From positions 1 through 41,189 of IMG/VR virus record IMGVR_UViG_3300020172_002194: DNA of 41,189 nucleotides. The stretch is one strand, 5' to 3'. This document shows, piece by piece, positions 16,901 to 23,405 of this stretch. A program made the translations under genes and the position numbers. The notes below the pieces were generated by a model that worked only from the letters and a program-made list of their open reading frames with translations, had not been told where the DNA came from and ran no database searches. Positions within the stretch are counted from its first letter, which is position 1. The number at the start of each line of letters is the position of its first letter. Source of the stretch: a virus.

Positions 16901-18871
16901 TTCAGAAAAATGTGGACTAACACTTTCATTGAAAGTTATGTTATATGGTGGGAACCACATAATTCTACCCCCATTTGGTCCTTTTTCACATTCAGGTAAT
17001 TCATCATAAGTAAATCCAGGTCTATTTGATGTTCTCCAAGCAAGATTTTCAAGTGAAAACATATATTTTTTAACTTTACCGTCAACTATGTTAGACGAAC
17101 CAGGATTTTTAAATGGTGCAATGTTTAAATTATATGTATTATCTAAAACAGAATACGTGAACTTTCTATGATTACCATCTGTTTTTTGTAAATCATCAAA
17201 AGTTAAGTATGGTGTGTCTTTTGTAAAAATTCTACAATATTCGTTACCAACTACAACTCCATTGGTGTCAACATAAGAAACAACTCTAGAACCTTTAGTT
17301 ATTTCTTTGTAACCATCATTAAAGACCTTACTTAATTGATTAATAGCATTACCAACGTGAGATAATCTTTTAGCTCCTCTTGGTGTTGAGTCGACTAATC
17401 TTTGAGTGTTACTTAATATTGTGTCTTCAGTAAATGTATAATCAGTACTTAAAATAGAATCTACTTTTGATTTTACTTCATTAAATGAAGGAGCTTCACT
17501 ACCTTGGTCTCCACCGATTAAAGCTCTGTAACCAGCATTACTATATTTTGGTGATGTCCAAACTAAACCGTCCCCAACTCCAAATCCGTCAGTAAATGAA
17601 CCACTATTAAATCCAATTTTTAAATTATTTGCAGCATTGTTTTCAAAAAGGTTAGACATTTCTGTAGGACCATAAACAATTGCTTGAGTGTCTCTCCCTA
17701 AACTATCATAAGGAACCTCACCAAGTGGTGATGAAATATATGTTGGGTCTTGTACTGATGAACCAACATAATAATTGGTTGGGACATCAATTTGACTTGA
17801 AACTCCTAATACGTTAAGAGCCCCTTGGGCAATATCCTGTAATAAATTTCTCTTATAATTTGGTTTGTACTTATTATAATTTAAACTTCTAAATAATGCA
17901 GATGCAGTACCTGAACCAGTGTTTAATAATAATCTTTCAGAAGGAGTTTTAGTCCTAATAACTTTAGGACCTAAGTATTGTTGTATTGGACCTAATACAC
18001 TACTTACATTTAACGCATTGGCTATTTGACCCGCAACGGCAGGATATCTTGAATTAAGTTCATCTTGAAAGTAATCCCCTGGTATTGGAGATGTTGGACT
18101 ATAAGCCCCTGAAATTCTTTGAATGAAATTACCGTTAATATCATCAGGTCCATTCGTGATGGTTATCTTAGCAGTAGTGTTTAAAAGGTTAGTATTACCT
18201 CTTAATAAGTCAGTCGCTTGAGCAAAAATCCCTTGACTAACACTCGCATTTTGATTCTGTAAATTACTTAAAGTAACAGTAGAGGCTCTATCTTTTAATA
18301 ACTTTTTTAAATTACTAGCTCCTAATTGACTGATATAAGAGTCTTGGGACAAAGTACCATCACTACCTTGTGGATTAGAATCCATTAAAATTTGATACGG
18401 AGTATAAGTTGACGGTATAAAACTTAATGGGTCTGAATATTGTATAAAAGTAGGTACCGATTGTATATTATTAATTGATACAAGTTGTATAGGATTGTCT
18501 GAAGAATATTTGTTTTGTGTAGGTATTGTTAACTCAATAGGAGCACTAAGTTGTGGTAATTTAGCATCCATAAAATCGTATGGACCTAAATTAGATTGAG
18601 TATTCGCTAATCCACCTATATTAATGTTCTTGTTGTACCCACCATTCGGACCATAAGCGTTTAATGGATATAATAAATCCGCAAATGGGTCAGTGGCAAT
18701 TAAGTTGTCATCAGAATTAAAAATCCCTTCATCTCTTAAAATAGTCTCGTGAACAATACTACTTTGTGATTGTGACACATAACTACCAGGCACAGTGTAT
18801 GGTGATAAATTTCTAGCTAATAATTTATCTCTAAATCCTGCGGTTGATGGGAATGTTAAAGTACTTGGCAT
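13928..18871 (-). CDS. Large baseplate/tail protein with internal OmpA-like peptidoglycan-binding domain
   Basis: A 1647-aa structural protein between the tape measure and the LysM/hub genes. Residues around 640-700 (FPPYNITFNESVSPHFSE, then IYTYQNTKRSGSLSWSIIVDHP) and around 1150-1200 (VGDFYHTKIIPTGLQISYDP, PMIAKISLNFNFVGGQGL) look like tail-tube/tube-initiator type beta folds, comparable to T4 gp48/gp54 in position. Residues about 875-990 form an OmpA C-terminal-like domain: IRIVLAGSASAPN, LSQRRVDSVIKYL, GEEAIV and, at its end, ACRRVVIREL. Such domains bind diaminopimelate-type peptidoglycan. A Pro/Thr/Asn linker (about 990-1020) follows it. The long C-terminus is Ser/Asn-rich. A TATTTAT element lies 14 nt before the start. 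Exact T4 counterpart not recognised. Confidence 0.8.
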   Translation of the reverse strand: MPSTLTFPSTAGFRDKLLARNLSPYTVPGSYVSQSQSSIVHETILRDEGIFNSDDNLIATDPFADLLYPLNAYGPNGGYNKNINIGGLANTQSNLGPYDFMDAKLPQLSAPIELTIPTQNKYSSDNPIQLVSINNIQSVPTFIQYSDPLSFIPSTYTPYQILMDSNPQGSDGTLSQDSYISQLGASNLKKLLKDRASTVTLSNLQNQNASVSQGIFAQATDLLRGNTNLLNTTAKITITNGPDDINGNFIQRISGAYSPTSPIPGDYFQDELNSRYPAVAGQIANALNVSSVLGPIQQYLGPKVIRTKTPSERLLLNTGSGTASALFRSLNYNKYKPNYKRNLLQDIAQGALNVLGVSSQIDVPTNYYVGSSVQDPTYISSPLGEVPYDSLGRDTQAIVYGPTEMSNLFENNAANNLKIGFNSGSFTDGFGVGDGLVWTSPKYSNAGYRALIGGDQGSEAPSFNEVKSKVDSILSTDYTFTEDTILSNTQRLVDSTPRGAKRLSHVGNAINQLSKVFNDGYKEITKGSRVVSYVDTNGVVVGNEYCRIFTKDTPYLTFDDLQKTDGNHRKFTYSVLDNTYNLNIAPFKNPGSSNIVDGKVKKYMFSLENLAWRTSNRPGFTYDELPECEKGPNGGRIMWFPPYNITFNESVSPHFSENNFLGRPEPIYTYQNTKRSGSLSWSIIVDHPSVLNLIVNKQLKNIAPQEMNKIVDSFFAGCLKYDIYELARRWNTFNKSDLFELQQIISQPRVTQEDFKQVVKENPPVVEETKTPATTPQPDLTPYVGIAYYFDNDIPDPNTRNTVSSTAYDATYNTYTSSSTLQRYQSNAATTQNKQSISSFFKEVIEGNFDKNKQMVSEIQKIFESNKTTDGKGTAATIRIVLAGSASAPNTKSYNKILSQRRVDSVIKYLRKVNGGVLANYLNDQKLIVTQDFLGEEAIVIPKSGTNNSVGPSSGYTCTDSDTNKTEYDKIYSPNAMACRRVVIRELTVDPIPTTPTTPTNNTTSSPANNDDNGTPFFGATPVPPTITTTQKIKDGISKKILRNLLSECDYFEMIEQSNPMFYDSIKQQIKYFSPTFHSITPEGLNSRLTFLQQCMRPGDTIPVIGTDGKPKYNSSVNTSFGAPPVLVLRVGDFYHTKIIPTGLQISYDPLVFDMNPEGIGVQPMIAKISLNFNFVGGQGLKEPIDKLQNALSFNYYGNTEMYDDRADATDDSYKKIDEALVKAILDDSPVVGINNIQNSIPNEGGDTIGTILDKIESDAGTSGSTSYEKIMDSIIPQGQSYMDSAVNKTEQIIKDFNLPTLQLFSSSVNYSSGTTREFTTPKNLVIYGKPENVEKRINELFDKVVSDINSVNSENDAGFDVIRELYYQKFSNTVMRKVKSQMVNQVNLARQTMITSLTSVNQEITTNQQNLVKTFRKLDVIDTKTDGYIKSDQNVMAYNLSATTEVQTGSQQSNTYDELVFDYNSAVDLLYSFYTDFKSAGFVDTKVDLDDIKLLKPNGFGTNSEVWADAEKRFYTAMSKVVLDNNTYQSFSGAVITPDIVDVQSGGPTLGSKFNQLFSNRINNFYKTEHEAEIKSIGDFKATVYESPQTKKYKPWTPFKDKKVRKFTFTNYVPTTQTQSTQIQNLYKNGNSNTDVKTFNGKNKFN

Positions 18872-18884
18872 TTATGTTTTACTA

Positions 18885-18891
18885 ATAAATA
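18885..18891 (-). promoter_or_regulatory. TATTTAT late-type element
   Basis: Sense strand CTATTTATTAGTAAAAC; TATTTAT lies 14 nt before the start of the 1647-aa baseplate gene, in the 36-bp gap after the tape-measure gene. Confidence 0.4.
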
Positions 18892-18907
18892 GATTTATGT
18901 TTAATTT

Positions 18908-20887
18908 TTATCTTCCTGTTCGAAGTGCAACATTTGGTCTTGCCCCACCTCTCATAGAATTCCTATCTTTTTCGGCTTTAGCCACCATATCAGCAATTTT
19001 GTCAGAAACATTACTTGTTCTAAGTGCATCTAATACACTATTTTGTAAATCTTTAGGATTAACATTAATATTAACGGTAAGTTCATTATTTGTAGGGTTG
19101 GTCTGTTGTTGTGTATTAGTAGGTACGGTTGCAGGTTGTGTTCCAGGTAACGTTAATGGAGTTCCAGGCGATAATCTTGTTGGAGGAGTCACGGGTGTCG
19201 GTGCGGTAAATGTACCATTAGTTTGACCTGTCTGTGGGGTTATACCCGCTGAAGTAGTTAGTGAACCAACTTTTGAAATTAATTTATCATATTGTTCAGG
19301 AGTTAAAAATTCTTTAGGGGCGGCAATTAATTGTTGTAATGTAGTACCCATTCCAGTTTTAAACTCATTAGCAATATCTTTAAAGGCCTCATCTTTAGTT
19401 TTAGTACCTTCAAATAAACCTTTTAAATTTGAAGATAAAACACTTTCATATTGTCTAACATTTTCTCTTAAGGCATCATTTGTTAATACCCCTTTTTCAT
19501 TTCTTTCTAAACCAAGTGGTTTATTAAAACTTTCAACAACTTTAGTTTGTTTTTCTTCAGCAACTTGTAAAACTCTATCAATAGTATTTGACGCAGCAAT
19601 TTGTTGTGGGACCACACCCTTTCTAGCTTTAAGAGCGTTATCCATATTCCTCAAGTGACCATTTGCAATTTTTTGTAAATCAATAGCACTTTTGGCAGGT
19701 TCGTTCATTTTTTCAAGGTCTTTTCTATTTGACTCACTTAAATCACTAACCGCTTTAGTTACTGACCTTGTCATTTCATTACCTTGTTCATCTTTAACAG
19801 TTTCGTCAAAAGTAACAACATATGTCCCACCACTTAATTGGGCCATATTTGCCAACATTTGTTTATCTTTTTCGTTAGCAAAATCGGTTGGGAATCTAAT
19901 TTCTTTTAATTTTCTATCTAAATCACCCGCATTTAAAGCCATCTTAGCCATTTCCTCATTACTAAGACCCATTACCTTAGCCAATTCCCTCATTTGTCCT
20001 TGAGCACCAGGTAAAATTGACATTTTTTGATTTTTCTCGTCAAAATAAACTAAAGATTTTGTGGCTTCAATTATAGATTCTTGTAATTTGGCAGGGTCAT
20101 TTCTCGCCATATCCATTAACTTATATGGGTCAAGTAAAGATTGCACTTGTACACCTAACCTTTGGAAAGATGCTGCGGTTTCAATTGCCGCCTCAGGTTC
20201 AAATAACTTATCAGCAAACCCTAAGGTCTTACTCATATCAATTCTTAATCCCGCGGCTTGTGCTGCCATTTTAGCCATACCCTCAACACCATTCTGAAAA
20301 TTATATAAGGCTAACTTATCAATACTTTTACTTAATTGTGAGTATGTTGCAGACGCACTAACACCTACTTCTCTAGCGGTGTTTAAGACTTTAGTCATTT
20401 CACCACCTATGTTATATAAACCATAACCCGCATCTACAAACTTTCGAGTCATTTCTTCCGCAGATTGAGCAGAAGTTTTTGTACCGTCACTAACTAATTC
20501 ACCTACGGCAAATAACTCAGCATAAGCATCTTTTGATAAAATAACTTGAGTATCTAAAGCGGCGACGACACCTTTTTGGATGTCCATTACATTTTGAATA
20601 CCACCACCAAGTTCAGTAACACTTGGTATTGCTCCCGCAATAGCCTCTTTAATTGATTGGGATAAATCTCTGGTACCACCAAAAGTAGTTGCTAAACGAC
20701 CTACTTGGTCTTCCATTTTTTCAAAAGTAGTTAGAACAGATTCTAAACTAGTTTTTGATAATAAAATATTTGAATTAAAAACACCTAAAACATCTACGGC
20801 ACCTTTAAGGGTATCCCCTAGTTTAAAGGGGTCTTTGGTATTTTTACCTGTTTCATCCGCAGATGGTGTAGTTTGTTGAAATAACAT
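18908..20887 (-). CDS. 29: Tail tape-measure protein (gp29-like)
   Basis: A 659-aa mostly alpha-helical protein rich in Ala, Lys and Glu, with no transmembrane stretch. Position decides the call: it follows tail tube and the gp26-like chaperone and precedes the baseplate genes, exactly where tape-measure genes lie. Length is near T4 gp29 (590 aa), which predicts a T4-like tail of similar or slightly greater length. Repetitive helical segments include FEKMEDQVGRLATTFGG (about 56-72), long amphipathic helices to about 480 and a Pro/Thr-rich linker (about 545-600, TFTAPTPVTPP) followed by a short helical C-terminus. A TATTTATATAATAAA element is 21 nt upstream of the ATG. Confidence 0.8.
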   Translation of the reverse strand: MLFQQTTPSADETGKNTKDPFKLGDTLKGAVDVLGVFNSNILLSKTSLESVLTTFEKMEDQVGRLATTFGGTRDLSQSIKEAIAGAIPSVTELGGGIQNVMDIQKGVVAALDTQVILSKDAYAELFAVGELVSDGTKTSAQSAEEMTRKFVDAGYGLYNIGGEMTKVLNTAREVGVSASATYSQLSKSIDKLALYNFQNGVEGMAKMAAQAAGLRIDMSKTLGFADKLFEPEAAIETAASFQRLGVQVQSLLDPYKLMDMARNDPAKLQESIIEATKSLVYFDEKNQKMSILPGAQGQMRELAKVMGLSNEEMAKMALNAGDLDRKLKEIRFPTDFANEKDKQMLANMAQLSGGTYVVTFDETVKDEQGNEMTRSVTKAVSDLSESNRKDLEKMNEPAKSAIDLQKIANGHLRNMDNALKARKGVVPQQIAASNTIDRVLQVAEEKQTKVVESFNKPLGLERNEKGVLTNDALRENVRQYESVLSSNLKGLFEGTKTKDEAFKDIANEFKTGMGTTLQQLIAAPKEFLTPEQYDKLISKVGSLTTSAGITPQTGQTNGTFTAPTPVTPPTRLSPGTPLTLPGTQPATVPTNTQQQTNPTNNELTVNINVNPKDLQNSVLDALRTSNVSDKIADMVAKAEKDRNSMRGGARPNVALRTGR

Positions 20888-20907
20888 AGTGTTGTTTTAT
20901 TTATTAT

Positions 20908-20914
20908 ATAAATA
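20908..20914 (-). promoter_or_regulatory. TATTTAT late-type element before tape measure
   Basis: Sense strand TTGGTATTTATATAATAAA; the element lies 21 nt before the tape-measure ATG and 9 nt after the stop of the frameshifted chaperone extension. It nearly repeats the element before the tail tube gene (GTAGTATTTATATAATATAA). Confidence 0.5.
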
Positions 20915-20922
20915 CCAACACA

Positions 20923-21102
20923 TTAGTTTTCCTCAGGATTTTTTTCCTTAACTAGTTGGTCAATAATATATCTTCGTAGATATATGGGCATATTAATAAA
21001 ATCTGTATACGAAACATTTAAATGTCTTGTACAGATAAAATATTCCCAAGATTGTACTTCTCTGTAATTAGAAGAAAGGGCGAAAAAACTCCACCCCAAA
21101 GC
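20923..21102 (-). CDS. Out-of-frame tail-chaperone extension, likely made by frameshift
   Basis: An open frame of 59 codons lies in the +1 frame relative to the end of the gp26-like gene and has no ATG before its conserved-looking core. It reads ALSSNYREVQSWEYFICTRH and then LNVSYTDFINMPIYLRRY, ending KEKNPEEN. The W-(F/Y)-C...NMP pattern is like the second halves of tail assembly chaperones. Only a TTG (21097-21099) could start it independently, and no ribosome site is seen. A run of six T then C in the overlap (21088-21082) lets tRNA-Phe slip +1 (or -2), giving a fused product of 247 zero-frame residues plus 52. Placement between tail tube and tape measure is the classical site of lambda G/GT-type frameshifts. 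Strong inference, untested. Confidence 0.65.
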   Translation of the reverse strand, partial: ALGWSFFALSSNYREVQSWEYFICTRHLNVSYTDFINMPIYLRRYIIDQLVKEKNPEEN

Positions 21103-21823
21103 TTACACCAACGGTGAGCTCTTTACCTGACGGGGCGTAAATTTTTCTTGTTAAGTCTAAAGAAGGTTCGTTTTCTTCAACAAATCTTCTGATATATTTT
21201 GCATCTGCAATAGGTAAAGATTCTATAACTTGTACAATGTGACCAGGGTCTCCATTACCGTCAACCTCAACAACCATTTTATTTAATTTCCAAGTTTGTT
21301 TTGGAGCTACTCTACCTACAGGATAAGTTTCTGCCATCTTATCCAATTCATTTAATTCACCATATGATAATGGTTTTAATTTTACACTTAAATTAGATTT
21401 TGGTAAAATTGTAGTAAAAGTACCATCTTCATTTGGTTGAACCTCTGTTTTTCTAATAAACAATTCTTCTAAACTAATTGTAGTTTCAAAAGATTTATTA
21501 GTTTCAGGGTCATTAAGAGTTAAAGTATAATCAGAACCAAAGGCAGTGTTTCTTAAAAATATTAAAATTGCTTGAATATCTCCTTGAAGTAATTCATCTG
21601 GTCTAATATCAGGTTCGTAAATTTTACTTCTTAATAATGACATAATAATACCGTCTTTCGGCATATCAGAACCTGCCAATAATAAATTTTCATCAGAAGC
21701 GGTTAAATAACCAACCTTTAATGACTTTTTCTTTGATTTATAAAATAATCCACCTGAAGGAAGTTTAACCACATCGTGTGGTAAACTAAAATTTTGTTGT
21801 GCGTATTGTTGTGTTGCGTCCAT
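21068..21823 (-). CDS. 26: Baseplate hub assembly/tail chaperone protein, gp26-like
   Basis: A 251-aa protein (T4 gp26 is 208 aa). The N-terminus has the gp26-like HDVVKLPSGGLFY (about 16-28), followed by LKVGYLTASDENLLL (about 35-49) and a central YTLTLNDPETNKSFETTI beta region. The C-terminal half (LKPLSYGELNELDKM, LPIADAKYIRRFVEE) is helical. The zero frame ends SFGVEFFRPFF; a second frame continues past the stop (see the extension entry). Located between tail tube and tape measure, it would assist hub assembly or coat the tape measure before tube polymerisation. Its ATG lies directly after the U-run of the tail tube terminator, so its supply may depend on readthrough. Confidence 0.8.
   Translation of the reverse strand: MDATQQYAQQNFSLPHDVVKLPSGGLFYKSKKKSLKVGYLTASDENLLLAGSDMPKDGIIMSLLRSKIYEPDIRPDELLQGDIQAILIFLRNTAFGSDYTLTLNDPETNKSFETTISLEELFIRKTEVQPNEDGTFTTILPKSNLSVKLKPLSYGELNELDKMAETYPVGRVAPKQTWKLNKMVVEVDGNGDPGHIVQVIESLPIADAKYIRRFVEENEPSLDLTRKIYAPSGKELTVGVSFGVEFFRPFF
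21082..21088 (-). other. Putative programmed frameshift site (TTTTTTC)
   Basis: Zero-frame codons are GAG TTT TTT CGC CCT TTC TTC TAA. Phe-tRNA on the second TTT can re-pair with TTC after a +1 slip (next codon GCC), or with TTT after a -2 slip. CGC following the site is likely a rare, slow codon in this AT-rich genome. The zero-frame stop is five codons after the second TTT. The -1 frame gives only a short peptide without the W-E-Y-F core. Confidence 0.6.
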
Positions 21824-21826
21824 AAT

Positions 21827-21868
21827 AAAAAAAATAACCGTAGAGAGTTTATAGTGTCCCTACGGTTA
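21827..21868 (-). terminator. Strong intrinsic terminator after tail tube gene
   Basis: A 9-bp perfect stem (TAACCGTAG at 21835-21843 with CTACGGTTA at 21860-21868) with a 16-nt loop is followed on the sense strand by eight U (21834-21827). It lies 34 bp after the tail tube stop and ends 3 bp before the gp26-like ATG. It should set high tube expression against low chaperone expression. Confidence 0.8.
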
Positions 21869-21901
21869 AATATAATTAAAGTGTTTTTTTTATCAATAGT
21901 A

Positions 21902-22390
21902 TTAGTATACCAAGATACATCTATCCATACGAAGTGATGCGGTAATTTGTGCGATACCATCGTTAGAGTAAGCTAACTCACCAAAACTAACGTCAGTTAA
22001 GAAAGTTCCTTCTAAAATCCATTTCTCAACAACCACACCTGTAGGGTCTAACATCTCAAGGTCAATGTTTTTCTTGTAACCTGCAGCATAACCCATACGA
22101 CCTGTAACTGATTCTGCGTGTAGACGAACCCACTCCATAAGAGCTTGAGCCGCTGAAGGTCCAATTGGGTCTCTAAATTTAACACTAATTGGGTCCCAAG
22201 TAAATCTACCTGCAACATATGTTGACGTATTTAAGAATTGAATTTCAGTAGAATTAATTTTAATGTGTGGTCTAGAAGTTGATTCTACAAACCATTCGTT
22301 AATACCTAATGTAGATGGAAACCTAAGAATGAATCGGTTCATTCTTTTTGGTTCATACGGTATCGGCATTTTCATCAATAAATCAGCCAT
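21902..22390 (-). CDS. 19: Tail tube protein (gp19)
   Basis: At 162 aa it is nearly the exact size of T4 gp19 (163 aa). It shows the tube-protein pattern throughout: NRFILRFPSTLGINEWFVES near the start, FTWDPISVKFRDPIGPSAAQ in the middle, EWVRLHAESVTGRMGYAAGY and DLEMLDPTGVVVEKWILEG, then the conserved end ITASLRMDRCILVY. The protein polymerises into the inner tube around the tape measure. It is flanked by a strong terminator downstream and a 152-bp promoter-bearing gap upstream, so it is probably transcribed alone at high level. Leader is A-rich, no Shine-Dalgarno. Confidence 0.95.
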   Translation of the reverse strand: MADLLMKMPIPYEPKRMNRFILRFPSTLGINEWFVESTSRPHIKINSTEIQFLNTSTYVAGRFTWDPISVKFRDPIGPSAAQALMEWVRLHAESVTGRMGYAAGYKKNIDLEMLDPTGVVVEKWILEGTFLTDVSFGELAYSNDGIAQITASLRMDRCILVY

Positions 22391-22428
22391 AATATTTTCT
22401 TTTTAAATTTTTTTTTATTTTATATTAT

Positions 22429-22435
22429 ATAAATA
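22429..22435 (-). promoter_or_regulatory. TATTTAT late-type element before tail tube
   Basis: Sense strand GTAGTATTTATATAATATAA, 39 nt before the ATG. The 152-bp gap (22391-22542) otherwise contains long A/T runs and a palindrome TAACTAGTTA (22507-22516); no gene is seen in it. Confidence 0.5.
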
Positions 22436-22542
22436 CTACAAACTTCAAAATTCTTGTATTTACTTTTTGTTTTTATTTTTTTACTCTTATACTAGAATTA
22501 CTTATATAACTAGTTAATTATTATTATTTATTAAATATTTTA

Positions 22543-23358
22543 TTAGTATTTAGTTTTTTTGCCTCCAGATGTAGAATAAGTTTGTATTATGTTATCTGGG
22601 TCATCTTCAAAATGTTTCTTAATCGCCTCAACATTTCTAATATCATCATCGGAGAACCCTATTGTTGGTATGAAATTATTACTAACGTCATTTTTAAGGT
22701 ACGCCTTTTTATTTAATTGATTTGACAAATCTTTAATATAACTCACAAAACCTTTTAACGCTTTTACTTTTTCTTCTTCAGGATTGGCTTCAGCACCTGT
22801 TCCAAATGATACAGGATAAAATTTACATAAATCAAGATACGTTTTAATTAATTCCATATCGTTTAAGTCTTCCTCGTCTGAAAAACTTCTAAATTTTTTT
22901 AAATTTTTAACAAGTTCTTTTTTGTCAATTCCGTTGAAACCTGAAATAATATAATTATAAACCGCCTCTTTTAAAGTGTTTGGGTTATGACCCCTCGCAG
23001 TTATTATCGAAAAAATCGAACCGTTGTTGATTGCTTCCACAAAATCGTCCCAAGCAGGACCTGGTTTTGCTAACATTGAGTCAACTAAAAATGATTTATC
23101 ACCTTCAGTTCTGAAGTTTCTAAATGGATTCTCCGCAAAACCAATAATAGTTTTACCATTATACTCAAAATCTTCCTTACCTATTTGTGTTCTATAATGA
23201 GCAAAATCTTCAGTAGTCATCCCAACTTCATCACCGTCTTTATCTTTTAACATAATTCTGGTTGGCATTGTTGCAATGTTATCATCCCAATCAAAAGCGT
23301 AGTACTTTAAATCAGGTGTACCTTCTTGTGTGAATCCTTCTTTTATATTTCTTTTCAT
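22543..23358 (-). CDS. HAD-superfamily phosphatase inserted between sheath and tube genes
   Basis: A 271-aa protein with the haloacid-dehalogenase motifs: motif I FDWDDN with nucleophile D23 and acid/base D25, motif II SIITARGH with T120, and motif IV GFSDDD with D237-D239. A lysine for motif III is probably in the KKAYLKND region (about 217-224). A helical cap lies between motifs I and II. Known phage HAD enzymes include polynucleotide 3'-phosphatases and nucleotidases; substrate cannot be read here. In T4 sheath and tube genes are adjacent, so this is an insertion into a conserved late block. A hairpin separates it from the sheath gene. It could act on the nucleotide pool, RNA ends or sugar phosphates. 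Confidence 0.85.
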   Translation of the reverse strand: MKRNIKEGFTQEGTPDLKYYAFDWDDNIATMPTRIMLKDKDGDEVGMTTEDFAHYRTQIGKEDFEYNGKTIIGFAENPFRNFRTEGDKSFLVDSMLAKPGPAWDDFVEAINNGSIFSIITARGHNPNTLKEAVYNYIISGFNGIDKKELVKNLKKFRSFSDEEDLNDMELIKTYLDLCKFYPVSFGTGAEANPEEEKVKALKGFVSYIKDLSNQLNKKAYLKNDVSNNFIPTIGFSDDDIRNVEAIKKHFEDDPDNIIQTYSTSGGKKTKY

Positions 23359-23368
23359 CTTGGCTATA

Positions 23369-23394
23369 AAGAGTGGGGATTTGACCCCACTCTT
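23369..23394 (-). terminator. Hairpin between sheath and HAD genes
   Basis: A 10-bp perfect stem (AAGAGTGGGG with CCCCACTCTT) and 6-nt loop starts 11 bp after the sheath stop; the downstream sense bases are TATAGCC, so there is no proper U-run. It likely attenuates or protects the sheath message rather than fully stopping it. Confidence 0.6.
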
Positions 23395-23405
23395 ATTAAT
23401 AATTA

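Noticed and set aside
18795-20297. Plus-strand open frames across the tape measure (18795-19226, 19692-20003, 20061-20297)
   Set aside because: Compositional shadows of the helical, Ala/Lys-rich minus-strand protein.
22427-22435. T4-type late promoter TATAAATA read on the plus strand before the tail tube gene
   Set aside because: It would fire away from the gene; the sense-strand form TATTTAT is the consistent reading across genes.
22507-22516. Palindrome TAACTAGTTA as an operator
   Set aside because: Short, single copy and in very AT-rich DNA; not enough to claim a binding site.
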